64,000 nt of DNA from Hydrogenophaga borbori (GTDB taxonomy: Bacteria > Pseudomonadota > Gammaproteobacteria > Burkholderiales > Burkholderiaceae_C): NCBI RefSeq assembly GCF_003417535.1, contig NZ_QVLS01000010.1:166978-230977 (forward strand). The letters are read 5' to 3'. The notes beneath the pieces are model-generated. The model ran no database searches and had not been told where the DNA came from. It saw only the letters and a program-made list of their open reading frames with translations. Positions 18,514 through 26,418 of this stretch are shown piece by piece. How positions within the stretch are numbered: position 1 is the stretch's first letter; the number at the start of each line of letters is the position of its first letter. A program made the translations under genes and the position numbers.

Positions 18514-18519
18514 ATCATA
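18514..18519 (-). promoter_or_regulatory. TATGAT -10-like box of the DUF3717 gene
   Basis: The box ends 10 nt before the ATG at 18503 in an otherwise very GC-rich stretch. It supports a short or absent leader for that gene. Confidence 0.35.
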
Positions 18520-18569
18520 CGGCGCCCCCGCCGCGCGCCGGGCGGCGCCCCCACGCGCCGCCGGGGCGA

Positions 18570-19250
18570 TCAGGCCGCCTTGTTGTTGCGGTACTGCAGG
18601 TACTTGCCCGTGGCCACCACCAGCAGCGCGCCCAGGGCGGCCGCGGCGTAGAAGCCCAGGGAGTTGTGCGGCACCCAGGGCTCGATCACCTTGTCGGAGA
18701 CCAGGGTCTCGGCGCCCACCCAGCCGATCAGCGCCGCGCCCAGGGTCACGATGACGGGGAAGCGCCCCATGATCTTGAGCATCAGCGTGCTGCCGAAGAT
18801 CACGATGGGAATGGCGATGGCCAGGCCGGCGATCAGCAGCGGCACGTTGCCATTGGCCGCGGCGGCGACGCCGATCACGTTGTCCAGGCTCATCACCAGG
18901 TCGGCCACCAGGATGGTGCGGATGGCGGCGAGCAGGCCGCCATCGGACTTGCCCTCGGATTGTTCGTCGTCGCCGCCGTTGAGCAGCTGCACGCCGATCC
19001 ACAGCAGCAGCAGGCCACCCACCACCTGCAGCCAGGGCAGTTGCATGAGCTTGACCGCCACGACGGTCAGCACCACACGCAGCACCACGGCGGCGGCAGT
19101 GCCCCAGAAAATGGCCTGCTTCTGCTGGCGCGGCCCGAGCCCGCGCGCCGCCAGCGCGATCACCACCGCGTTGTCGCCCGAGAGAATGATGTTGATCCAG
19201 ATGATCTGGCCCAGGCCCAGCCAGAACTGGGGGCTCGACAGCAATTCCAT
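18570..19250 (-). CDS. TerC family integral membrane protein (first copy)
   Basis: This 226-residue protein with seven predicted helices carries the two TerC signature acidic motifs, LSGDNAVVIALAARGL in helix 2 and LVMSLDNVIGVAAAA in the second half. These Asp-Asn motifs are conserved in TerC/Alx/MeeY-type manganese exporters, which also help metalate exported enzymes. A charged loop, GGDDEQSEGKSDGG, separates the halves. It is head to head with a second TerC gene that has a manganese riboswitch. The leader of this copy has no recognisable riboswitch, only a GC hairpin at 19288-19302. Confidence 0.88.
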   Translation of the reverse strand: MELLSSPQFWLGLGQIIWINIILSGDNAVVIALAARGLGPRQQKQAIFWGTAAAVVLRVVLTVVAVKLMQLPWLQVVGGLLLLWIGVQLLNGGDDEQSEGKSDGGLLAAIRTILVADLVMSLDNVIGVAAAANGNVPLLIAGLAIAIPIVIFGSTLMLKIMGRFPVIVTLGAALIGWVGAETLVSDKVIEPWVPHNSLGFYAAAALGALLVVATGKYLQYRNNKAA

Positions 19251-19287
19251 GGTGTGGCTTTCGACGGCCGGCAGCGGCCAAAAAGAC

Positions 19288-19302
19288 GGCGCCCGGGGCG
19301 CC
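19288..19302 (-). other. Short GC hairpin followed by T-run in the terC leader
   Basis: GGCGCC arms with a 3-nt loop are followed on the minus strand by GTCTTTTT, which resembles a small intrinsic terminator. It lies between a possible TACACT -10 box (19312-19317) and the terC start at 19250. The hairpin would begin within a few nucleotides of the transcript's 5' end, too close for a normal attenuator. Confidence 0.3.
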
Positions 19303-19402
19303 ACCCCGACAGTGTAGGCATGCTCACCGCCGCCGCCCGTGAGGGTTACCGCGTACGCACCTGCACCGAGGGGACGGCTGGCGGACCTGCGGTGCCGCCG
19401 CA

Positions 19403-19408
19403 TACAAT
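19403..19408 (+). promoter_or_regulatory. TACAAT -10 box of the riboswitch-terC transcript
   Basis: CATACAATCCGGGG lies 13 nt upstream of the first riboswitch helix at 19421, so transcription would start just before the aptamer. No clear -35 hexamer is seen. Confidence 0.5.
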
Positions 19409-19420
19409 CCGGGGTTTCGC

Positions 19421-19562
19421 GGAAGGGGAGTAGCTCCCGGGCGCGGCGGCGGCTCCTTCTGGCGCCTTGCCGCGCCGGTCAACGCGTCGTCAGTACGGTG
19501 TCCGCTGCGCGGCACCCGGCGCGTTGGGCCCACGGACACGTGGCGCCGGGCAAGACCTTCAG
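19421..19562 (+). promoter_or_regulatory. yybP-ykoY (Mn2+-sensing) riboswitch
   Basis: The element has the family hallmarks in order: GGGGAGTAGC in the 5' strand, CGTCGTCAGTACGG in the middle and CCGGGCAAGACCTTC at the 3' end. The outer helix pairs GAAGG (19422-19426) with CCTTC (19556-19560). Two variable GC-rich arms lie between. This RNA class binds Mn2+ and typically switches on exporters such as TerC/Alx/MntP. The TerC start codon lies 33 nt after the last conserved base, with no T-run between, which suggests control of translation rather than termination. Confidence 0.88.
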
Positions 19563-19592
19563 ACATCGTCCCCTCTGGAGCCCCTTTTCACC

Positions 19593-20303
19593 ATGGAATT
19601 CATGTCCGCTGCCTGGTGGTCCGCCCTGCTGGCCATCATCCTCATCGACCTCGTGCTCGCCGGCGACAACGCGATCGTCATCGCCCTGGCCGCGCGCAAC
19701 CTGCCCAAGCAGCACCAGAGAAAGGCCATCGTCTGGGGCACGGTCGGAGCCATCGTCGTGCGCTCGGCCATGACGCTGGTGGTGGTGTGGCTGCTGCGCA
19801 TTCCGGGCCTGATGGCCATCGGCGGCATCGCGCTGATGTGGATCGCCTACAAGCTGATCGCCGAGGACGAGGGCGATGGCGACGAGCACGGCCCGGCCGC
19901 CACCACCTTCTGGGGCGCCATGAAGACCATCATCATCGCGGACGCGGTGATGGGCATCGACAACGTGCTGGGCGTGGCCGGCGCGGCCCAGGGCGCCTTC
20001 GACCTGGTGGTCATCGGCCTGCTCATCAGCATCCCCATCGTGGTGTTCGGCAGCACGCTGATCCTCAAGCTGGTCGAGAAGTACCCGGCCATCATGTACA
20101 TCGGCGCGGGCGTGCTGGCCTTCACCGCGGGCAAGATGGTGGTGAACGAGAAGATGCTGGCGCCCTGGTTCAAGGGCGGCGAGCCCATGCACCAGGCGGC
20201 CTACTGGGGCTTCGTGGCGCTCACCATCGCGGTGGTGCTCACGCTGGGCTACCTGCACAACCGCCGCGTCGCGCAGCGCGCCGCGGCCGCCGACAAGGCC
20301 TGA
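19593..20303 (+). CDS. TerC family manganese exporter candidate (second copy, riboswitch-controlled)
   Basis: The 236-residue membrane protein has the TerC motifs LAGDNAIVIALAARNLP and AVMGIDNVLGVAGAA, with a Glu/Asp-rich loop (AEDEGDGDEHG) between the halves. The Mn2+ riboswitch in its leader makes manganese export or manganese delivery to exported proteins the most likely role. ATG at 19593 (MEFMSAAWW) is used. The internal ATG three codons later is an alternative. It shares the arrangement of helices with the divergent TerC copy, so the pair probably arose by duplication. A holin-like gene follows after 7 nt. Confidence 0.9.
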   Translation: MEFMSAAWWSALLAIILIDLVLAGDNAIVIALAARNLPKQHQRKAIVWGTVGAIVVRSAMTLVVVWLLRIPGLMAIGGIALMWIAYKLIAEDEGDGDEHGPAATTFWGAMKTIIIADAVMGIDNVLGVAGAAQGAFDLVVIGLLISIPIVVFGSTLILKLVEKYPAIMYIGAGVLAFTAGKMVVNEKMLAPWFKGGEPMHQAAYWGFVALTIAVVLTLGYLHNRRVAQRAAAADKA

Positions 20304-20310
20304 GGCGAAC

Positions 20311-20661
20311 ATGAGGCTGATCCTGCGCTGGATGCTGGCGGCCTGCGCGCTGCTGCTGGTGGCCTGGCTGTACGACGGCGTGGAGGTGCGCAGCTTCCCG
20401 TCGGCGCTCATCGCTGCCGCGGTGATCGGTCTGTTCTACCTGCTGCTGCGCCCGGTGCTGGTCATCCTGACGCTGCCGGTGACGCTGGTGACCTTCGGGT
20501 TGTTCCTGTTCGTCATCAACGCCCTGCTGTTCTGGGCGGCGGCCAGCGTGCTCGACGGCTTCTATGTGGCCGGCTTCTGGGCGGCCCTGCTGGGCTCGCT
20601 CATCTACTCGGTGATCATGCTGGTCGTGGACGCCGCCCTGCGCAGCCTGCGCCTGGGTTGA
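20311..20661 (+). CDS. Small membrane protein of the phage holin 4_2 / YvlD family
   Basis: This 116-residue protein has four hydrophobic helices (LILRWMLAACALLLVAWLY, an LIAAAVIGLFYLLL segment, VTFGLFLFVINALLFW, and a final helix before VDAALRSLRLG). This matches the COG1950 YvlD-type family named after phage holins but common in chromosomes without phage. Its role is unknown. It is 7 nt downstream of the riboswitch-controlled terC and thus probably part of the manganese-responsive transcript. Confidence 0.75.
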   Translation: MRLILRWMLAACALLLVAWLYDGVEVRSFPSALIAAAVIGLFYLLLRPVLVILTLPVTLVTFGLFLFVINALLFWAAASVLDGFYVAGFWAALLGSLIYSVIMLVVDAALRSLRLG

Positions 20662-20689
20662 GCCGCGCCGCCGCCTGAGCGCAGCGCGC

Positions 20690-22291
20690 TCAGCGCTTGT
20701 CTTCCTCGCGCATCGCTTCGCGCAGACGCTCTTCCACGTCGCGGCGGCGGCTGTCCACGATGGCCAGCTCGATGGGATCCGCGTTGCGCAGTGCGGGCGG
20801 CAGGGCCTGAGCGGCCCTCAGGCGCTCCAGCGCGCCGTCCCAGTCGAACTGCGCGGCCCGCGCCTCGGCCTCGGCGCGCACCGCCCGCAGGGTGTGGCCC
20901 AGGGCCTGCTGCGCGCGCGCAAGGATCTGCCAGGCCTGCGCATCGCGCGGGTGGTCCACCACCCAAGCCTGCAGGCGCGACGCGGCGCGCCCGGCCTCAC
21001 CGCTGGCGATGGCCGCCTGCGCGCCCAGCAGCAAGGGCCCGCGCGAACCGGACGCCAGCGCGCCGTCGCGCAGCTCGGCCAGCAGCGCCGGGTTGGCAGG
21101 CATGCCCGGCGACAACAGCAGCTCCAACATCAGGGCATCGGCCATGCCGCGCGCGTCGCCGGCCACGGCCGCGCGCAAGCGCTGGGCCAGTTCCAGAGCG
21201 CGCTCGCGCTGCCCCAGCCGCTGCGCGGACAGCGCGCCCGCATACAGCTCGCCGGGCCGCGCCGTGGGCGCGAGCGCGGTCTGCACCCAGGCCGACCAGC
21301 GCGCGCTGTTGCGCTCGGCCAGCACGCGCGCGCGCGCCGAGGCCAGTGCGTGCATCGCGGCCGACGGCAGCCCCATGGGGCGCACCGGCGCGTCCGCGCG
21401 CGGCCCGACGCCGGCGGCGGCCGAGGGCAGGCGCGACTGCATGTCGGCGATGCGCTCGCCCGTGAGCGGGTGGCTGCGCAGGTACGGAAAGGCGCCGTCG
21501 TCGTTCAGGCGCGAGGCCTGCTGCAGCTTGTCGAACATGCTCACGAAGCCCTGGCCATCGAAGCCCGCGCCGGTGAGCACGCCGAAGCCCACCCGGTCGG
21601 CCTCGCGCTCCATGTCGCGGGAGAACTTGAGCGACTGCTGCGCGGCCACGGCCGTGCCGCCGGCGACGGCGGCGCCCGCGGCCTGCGGGTTGGAGCCGGC
21701 CGCCAGCGCGCCCAGGACCATGGCGGCGATCATCCAGGGCGCCATGCGCTGCTCGTTGGACATCATCCGCGCGATGTGGCGCTGCGAGACGTGGCTGAGT
21801 TCATGCGCCAGCACAGAGGCCAATTCCTCCGGCCGTTCCGTCACCGCGAGCAGACCCAGATTGACGCCCAGGTAGCCGCCGGGCAATGCAAAGGCGTTGA
21901 CGCTGCGGTCGCGCGAGATCATCAGCTCCCAGGCCAGGCGCTCGGCCAGCTCGGGCGCCACCTCGCCGCGCTGCTTGGCGGCGGCCAGCAGAGGCTGCCA
22001 CAGCAGCTGCAGGTAGTCGACCAGCATGGGGTCGTCGAGGTAATCCGGGTCCCGGTAGATGCTGCGCGCGATGCGGTCGCCCAATCGGCGCTCGGCGGAC
22101 ACGGTGAGGCCTTCGCCGTCCCCCAGGCTGGGCAGGGCGAGATTGGCGCTCGGGCTGGGGTTCTGGGCCGGCGCGCGCGCGGTGCCGCCGGTCTGCGCCT
22201 GGACGCCCGTCATGGGCCAGGCCAGGGCCAGCGCGAGGAGGGACAGGGCCAGTCGCGGAGGCCGCCGGGGGGCCGCAGGGGTCGAAAACAT
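20690..22291 (-). CDS. bepA: M48 family metalloprotease with TPR region, BepA-like
   Basis: The 533-residue protein starts with a cleavable signal (LALSLLALALAWPMTGVQAQ). It carries the zinc site VLAHELSHVSQRHIAR (HExxH) and a third-ligand region KFSRDMEREADRVGF. The C-terminal half (about 330-530) is a helical, TPR-like region ending in REAMREEDKR. This layout is that of BepA/YfgC, a periplasmic protease-chaperone that checks assembly of LptD and other outer-membrane proteins. lptD and surA are encoded later in the same window. Exact orthology is inferred from architecture. Confidence 0.82.
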   Translation of the reverse strand: MFSTPAAPRRPPRLALSLLALALAWPMTGVQAQTGGTARAPAQNPSPSANLALPSLGDGEGLTVSAERRLGDRIARSIYRDPDYLDDPMLVDYLQLLWQPLLAAAKQRGEVAPELAERLAWELMISRDRSVNAFALPGGYLGVNLGLLAVTERPEELASVLAHELSHVSQRHIARMMSNEQRMAPWMIAAMVLGALAAGSNPQAAGAAVAGGTAVAAQQSLKFSRDMEREADRVGFGVLTGAGFDGQGFVSMFDKLQQASRLNDDGAFPYLRSHPLTGERIADMQSRLPSAAAGVGPRADAPVRPMGLPSAAMHALASARARVLAERNSARWSAWVQTALAPTARPGELYAGALSAQRLGQRERALELAQRLRAAVAGDARGMADALMLELLLSPGMPANPALLAELRDGALASGSRGPLLLGAQAAIASGEAGRAASRLQAWVVDHPRDAQAWQILARAQQALGHTLRAVRAEAEARAAQFDWDGALERLRAAQALPPALRNADPIELAIVDSRRRDVEERLREAMREEDKR

Positions 22292-22376
22292 GGCCGTATG
22301 ATGCCGCCAACCCCCTCCGGTTCACCGCGCCCCCGCGCAAAGCCGCCATGAAGCGGCGTTACCAAGCGTCACGAAC

Positions 22377-22904
22377 GTGCCCCAGCCCCCCGCCCCATCC
22401 GCCCCCACCGACAGCCCGCTGACCCATTTCGACGCCCAGGGCCAGGCCCACATGGTCGACGTCGGCGCGAAAGCGAGCACCCACCGCGTGGCGGTCGCCG
22501 AAGGGCGGATCACCATGCAGCCCGCGACGCTGGCCCTGATCGAATCGGGCACGGCGAAGAAGGGCGATGTGCTGGGGGTGGCTCGCCTGGCCGGCATCAT
22601 GGCCGCCAAGAAGACCAGCGACCTCATCCCCCTGTGCCACCCGATCGCGCTGACGCGGGTGGCGGTGGAGTTCGCGGTGGACCCGGCCAGCCACAGCGTG
22701 CTGTGCACCGCCACCGCCGAATGCACGGGGCAGACGGGGGTGGAGATGGAGGCCCTCACCGCCGCCTCGGTGGCCTTGCTCACGATCTACGACATGTGCA
22801 AGGCGGTGGATCGGGGGATGGTGATGGGGGGCGTTAGATTGAGGGAGAAGCGGGGGGGGAAGAGTGGTGACTTCCTGGCCCCCAGGGCACATGATGCGAC
22901 ATGA
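22377..22904 (+). CDS. moaC: Cyclic pyranopterin monophosphate synthase
   Basis: MoaC makes cyclic pyranopterin monophosphate in molybdenum-cofactor synthesis. The 175-residue protein has the family segments [61 protein letters not shown] and the GGKSG near the end. The start is GTG at 22377. The 3' end is odd: from about 22830 the codons become atypical (GTT AGA TTG AGG), G-runs appear, and the last ten residues run past the usual end across a tandem 10-bp repeat. No other moa gene is nearby. Confidence 0.93.
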   Translation: MPQPPAPSAPTDSPLTHFDAQGQAHMVDVGAKASTHRVAVAEGRITMQPATLALIESGTAKKGDVLGVARLAGIMAAKKTSDLIPLCHPIALTRVAVEFAVDPASHSVLCTATAECTGQTGVEMEALTAASVALLTIYDMCKAVDRGMVMGGVRLREKRGGKSGDFLAPRAHDAT

Positions 22905-22908
22905 TGCG
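22889..22908 (+). repeat. Tandem 10-bp direct repeat across the moaC stop
   Basis: Two perfect copies of ACATGATGCG lie back to back. The second copy supplies the TGA stop of moaC (22902-22904). The position coincides with the border between GC-rich moaC and the less GC-rich ligase-pilin segment. Confidence 0.7.
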
Positions 22909-22928
22909 GACAGACAGACCCGGCTGAG

Positions 22929-24749
22929 TCACTCTGCCGAGGCTGGGGAGCTCGCAGGCAAGGGCATGGGGCCGATGTTCGGTTGTGCCTCGGGCGCAGA
23001 TCTGGACAGGCTGTCGTGCCCACCGAAATCGGGCCACGCCACCGCCGCCAGCGCGGGGTAAGCCGCTTGATCGCGGCGCCATATCCAATGGATCACACGA
23101 ACACCTTCCGTACCCGTGATGGCGTTGTAGCGCTGCATCCACATGCGCGCCGTTTCTGAATCGCCGGCCAGGGCGTAGGCCTTCGCCGCCGCGTAGAGCG
23201 CGGGTGGCGTATTCACGCTGTGGGCCGTGTCCGACACCCAGGCCAGTTCTCCCGCACTCATGCCTTGGCGCAAAGGCAGACGGTACAGCACGAGTTCGTC
23301 GTAAATCTGGTTGAGGATGCGCGGTGGATTCACCGGGGTATCGGGCCGCTTGCCCACGCGGCTGTTTTCGTAGCGCCACTCGGTGTAGCGTTCACGGTAG
23401 GGAAAATAGTCTGCCGAGATCCCGGCTGCGACGGCCAGCGTCGTGACGCCGGCAACGGCCCAGGCCGATCTGGGCAGTGAATACACGCGCGCGCCAGACG
23501 CCGGGGGTGGCATCAGCCAACCGGCAAACAGCCCGGCGGGCGCCATGAAGAACAGAAACTGGTGGGGCAACTCCAGCATGGCGTGCAGGCCAAGCGCTCC
23601 GAGCACCGCCAGCGGAAACACGCTCTCCGGCCGCCGGGGCAGCTCGATCAGGCGCTTGGCGGCCCAGGCGCCCAAGGCCACCAGAAGAGATATGCCCAGC
23701 GGCACACCGAACCAGATCACGACATCGATGATGGCGTTGTGCGCATGCACAAACCGTTGTCCGATGTAGAAGTCCGGTCGGGTGTGCGCTGCGGCGAGGT
23801 AGGCCTCCGCCCCGTCGGTCAGGCCATAGCCAAACCAGGGCCGCTCCAGAATGCCCGCGCCAAAGGCGCGCCAAGCGTCGATGCGCGAGCCCTCGATCGC
23901 TGTCAATCGCGACGGTCCGCTCGGCTGCACCCCGATCGAAAAGGTCAGCTCGGGCATGAACCAGAGCCCGACGATGATGAGCCCCGTGGCAACGACCCAG
24001 GTGGCAAAGATGTCCCGGCCTGGCTTGTCCTTGAGCGAAAAGAACAGCAATCCCGCCACGAGCCCCATCTCCAACAAGCCCGTTCTGGATTCCGTCAAGC
24101 CGATACCGACACCGATCCATGCGAAGAGCAACACGAACAGCGAGGCCGAGAGCATTCGGTGGTAGCGAAACCAAGACAATCCGATCAGCCCCCACACCTG
24201 GAGCGTGGCGAGTTGGTTGGGCTGTAGGATCATGCCGCCGGGACGCGAACTGGAATGAATGGGCGTGACCAGCAACATGGTCCACGAATCGGGGTTCCAG
24301 GAGAACCATCGCAGCCACTGGATCCATTGCACAGGCACATTCAGGGCGGCCGCCATCACCAGCGCCGCAAAAACAATGTCGATCAAGCGGCGATGCTGGT
24401 TCACACGGGCCGCGTGCCCCACAAAAAACGCCACCGCCACGGCACCGACGTAGGCACAAGAGACCGCCGCAGTGCCCGTTTTGGGTATCAAGCCACCCAG
24501 CCACTGCGCCCAGGGCACGGCCATCATGAGCAACAGCACGCCCCCAAACACCGACAGCGGCACGCGCCAACGTGTTTGCCACGCCAATACGATGGCGCAT
24601 ACCCCCAGCACAACCGCCATCGCCAACTCGTGCTGAAACGCCACCCACGGCAGGGGGTGATCGGGCACCAGCCACACCAGTGACAGCAGCGCCGCACCCA
24701 GGGCGTTTTCGATCGTGTGGTGTGTCGAGTAGGGTGGCGGTGAATTCAT
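22929..24749 (-). CDS. Wzy/O-antigen-ligase-type membrane transferase, probable pilin O-oligosaccharyltransferase (PglL/TfpO-like)
   Basis: This 606-residue protein has about a dozen hydrophobic helices (residues about 15-420), a Wzy_C block (GLTESRTGLLEMGL, then periplasmic loop with WRAFGAGILERPWFGYG) and the conserved HAHNAIIDVVIWFGVPLG motif of the O-antigen ligase superfamily. A soluble C-terminal part (about 440-606) resembles the PglL C-terminal domain. It is transcribed directly behind a type IV pilin gene, the classical position of a pilin glycosyltransferase that moves lipid-linked glycan to pilin. Base composition is visibly less GC-rich than the flanks. A terminator separates it from pilA, so its expression may need readthrough. 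Confidence 0.78.
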   Translation of the reverse strand: MNSPPPYSTHHTIENALGAALLSLVWLVPDHPLPWVAFQHELAMAVVLGVCAIVLAWQTRWRVPLSVFGGVLLLMMAVPWAQWLGGLIPKTGTAAVSCAYVGAVAVAFFVGHAARVNQHRRLIDIVFAALVMAAALNVPVQWIQWLRWFSWNPDSWTMLLVTPIHSSSRPGGMILQPNQLATLQVWGLIGLSWFRYHRMLSASLFVLLFAWIGVGIGLTESRTGLLEMGLVAGLLFFSLKDKPGRDIFATWVVATGLIIVGLWFMPELTFSIGVQPSGPSRLTAIEGSRIDAWRAFGAGILERPWFGYGLTDGAEAYLAAAHTRPDFYIGQRFVHAHNAIIDVVIWFGVPLGISLLVALGAWAAKRLIELPRRPESVFPLAVLGALGLHAMLELPHQFLFFMAPAGLFAGWLMPPPASGARVYSLPRSAWAVAGVTTLAVAAGISADYFPYRERYTEWRYENSRVGKRPDTPVNPPRILNQIYDELVLYRLPLRQGMSAGELAWVSDTAHSVNTPPALYAAAKAYALAGDSETARMWMQRYNAITGTEGVRVIHWIWRRDQAAYPALAAVAWPDFGGHDSLSRSAPEAQPNIGPMPLPASSPASAE

Positions 24750-24763
24750 AGCGTATGCGCGCC

Positions 24764-24793
24764 AAAAAAATAGGCCGCAAAGCGGCCTATTTT
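24764..24793 (-). terminator. Intrinsic terminator after pilA
   Basis: A 10-bp perfect stem (AATAGGCCGC with GCGGCCTATT) around an AAA loop is followed on the minus strand by seven T residues. It begins about 14 nt past the pilA stop and ends about 15 nt before the ligase start. Confidence 0.85.
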
Positions 24794-24806
24794 GGTCAGG
24801 AGAGCC

Positions 24807-25301
24807 TTAGTTGCGGCAAGAGCCAGGCAGATAACGTGCGGGCATCGCGTTGGCAGTCGCAGGGCCGCAGCGCCATTCCTGGATCACGAAACCGGCGTGG
24901 TTGGCACCGACGAGAGCGGTGATAGCACCGTTCGCCGACACGAACGGCGCGAGCTGGATGGAGTTGGCCGTGGCGCTGGTGTCGCCGCCGAGGTTGGTCG
25001 CGTTGCCCACGATGGTGATCACGCCGTTACCGTCGGCGGCGCCCGACGTCACCATGCGGGTGGGCTGAACGTTGCACGAGTTCTGGATGGCCGTCGAAGC
25101 GTCCGTCCCGGGCGTCGCGGATTGAACGGTCTCGGTGATGGCCGTGCGGCACGCCGACGCCGCCAGCACGACTTCCGACACGCGGGCACGCACCGTGTAG
25201 TCCTGATAAGCCGGCAGCGCCACGGCCGCCAGAATGCCGATGATGGCCACCACGATCATCAATTCGATCAGGGTGAAACCTTTTTGAATCGTACGCTTCA
25301 T
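24807..25301 (-). CDS. pilA: Type IV major pilin (type IVa)
   Basis: The 164-residue prepilin begins [35 protein letters not shown] sequence: a six-residue-basic leader, the Gly/Phe cleavage site for PilD, Glu at mature position 5 and the hydrophobic assembly helix. The globular part is Ala/Thr/Ser/Asn-rich, with Cys in ASACRTA and NSCNVQ. A C-terminal disulfide loop runs from EWRCGP to GSCRN. A strong GGAGGAG ribosome-binding site precedes the ATG, and a sigma-54 promoter lies 47 nt upstream. The Thr/Ser-rich surface suits O-glycosylation by the neighbouring ligase. Confidence 0.93.
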   Translation of the reverse strand: MKRTIQKGFTLIELMIVVAIIGILAAVALPAYQDYTVRARVSEVVLAASACRTAITETVQSATPGTDASTAIQNSCNVQPTRMVTSGAADGNGVITIVGNATNLGGDTSATANSIQLAPFVSANGAITALVGANHAGFVIQEWRCGPATANAMPARYLPGSCRN

Positions 25302-25347
25302 TGAGAACTCCTCCAGAAGGGGGGTTGGGTTGAGACCCCTCCTCTTC

Positions 25348-25363
25348 TGCAGATGGCGTGCCA
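25348..25363 (-). promoter_or_regulatory. Sigma-54 promoter of pilA
   Basis: Read leftwards, TGGCACGCCATCTGCA matches the -24/-12 consensus TGGCACG-N4-TTGCA with one change, with GG and GC at the required spacing. Transcription would start about 12 nt downstream, leaving a leader of roughly 36 nt. In other proteobacteria pilA is driven by RpoN with PilSR; neither is encoded in this window. Confidence 0.85.
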
Positions 25364-25489
25364 GCTTCGCGAACCGGACGAGCGTACCGGCTACAAGGAC
25401 GACCGGCCAATGGGCGACCTGATTCATCCTTTTGGCTTAGTTTTTGTCGGACAAATTTCGTCGCCCCGGCGGACGATCGACAGGATTTG

Positions 25490-26281
25490 TCAGACCTCGA
25501 AGACCTGGCCTGCGCTGAGCCAGCGGATATCCTGCGGCACGCCGGCACCCAGGCGACGGATCTCGTCCGCGATCAATTCGGTTTCCGCCGGCTTGGTATG
25601 GGTGATGTGGATCGGGTAGTGCCGGCCGGGCGCGATCTGACCCAGCTCTTCGGCCAGCCACACGGGGGCCAGGTGCTGGCTGCGGCGCGCCAGTTCCGCT
25701 TCGCGGTCGCTGAAAGCAGTCTCGATGACCAGTTGCGCCACGTCGAGCTGGTTGATCCGGCGCCAGAACGCCGGGTTGCGGCCGGTATCGCCGCTGAACA
25801 CCCAGTGCGGGCCGCCACTGTCCCGCGCCACGGCGAAGCCCACCGCCGGCACCGTGTGCACCGCCGGCAGGGCTTCGAAGCACTTGCCATTGACCTTCAC
25901 CACATCGCCCACGTCGAAGGAGGTGAAACGCATCAGCGGCGCCCCCTCCGATGGAATGCGCGAGAAATCCGGCCAGATGAGGTCATTGAAAATGTGCGCC
26001 CTCAGCGCCGCGATGGTGCCGGGCAGCGCATGCACCTGCAGGGCCGGCCGGCCGCAGGCCAGACGGCGCGACGCCACCGCGTCCAGCATGAGCGGCAGCG
26101 AGGCCACGTGATCGAGGTGCGCGTGCGTGAGCAGCACATGGTCGATGCGCAGCATCTCATCGATGCGCAGGTCACCCACGCCCGTGCCCGCGTCGATGAG
26201 CGTGTCGTCGTCGATCAGAAAGGCGGTGGTCCGGCATCCCTGGGCGATGGCACCGGAACACCCGAGTACGCGAACCCTCAT
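25490..26281 (-). CDS. Metallo-beta-lactamase-fold hydrolase, class-II cyclic-nucleotide phosphodiesterase-like
   Basis: The 263-residue protein starts MRVRVLGCSGAI and carries the metal motif LLTHAHLDHVASLPLM (HxHxDH), then Asp in FSGDTGRN and a late His in PIHITHTKPAE. The N-terminal wording and the ASLPLMLDAV helix are those of class-II cAMP phosphodiesterases rather than lactamases or RNase Z. The true substrate is not proven. Start is ATG at 26281. A second ATG two codons earlier is possible. It lies downstream of FHA and PP2C genes on the same strand, so it may belong to a signalling operon. Confidence 0.75.
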   Translation of the reverse strand: MRVRVLGCSGAIAQGCRTTAFLIDDDTLIDAGTGVGDLRIDEMLRIDHVLLTHAHLDHVASLPLMLDAVASRRLACGRPALQVHALPGTIAALRAHIFNDLIWPDFSRIPSEGAPLMRFTSFDVGDVVKVNGKCFEALPAVHTVPAVGFAVARDSGGPHWVFSGDTGRNPAFWRRINQLDVAQLVIETAFSDREAELARRSQHLAPVWLAEELGQIAPGRHYPIHITHTKPAETELIADEIRRLGAGVPQDIRWLSAGQVFEV

Positions 26282-26418
26282 CGGCATCGGGTGGAAAACA
26301 TGGAGGGCCCCGAGGGTACCCCCCACCGCCCGCACGGGATGTGACTTATTCCTCGGCACGCGCCCGCGCGTGGCGTTTCGGCGGCCGCGCCGGGATGGGC
26401 GCGAAGCGCCCCTTGGGC

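Noticed and set aside
19288..19302. Transcription attenuator in the first terC leader
   Set aside because: The hairpin would form almost at the transcript's 5' end, leaving no sensor region before it. Kept only as a low-confidence structure.
20311..20661. Prophage remnant suggested by a holin-family protein
   Set aside because: The YvlD/COG1950 family is chromosomal and common; no other phage gene is nearby.
20676..20692. TGAGCG/CGCTCA hairpin between the YvlD-like gene and the M48 protease
   Set aside because: Short stem, no T-run, and it includes the protease stop codon, so it is not convincing as a terminator.
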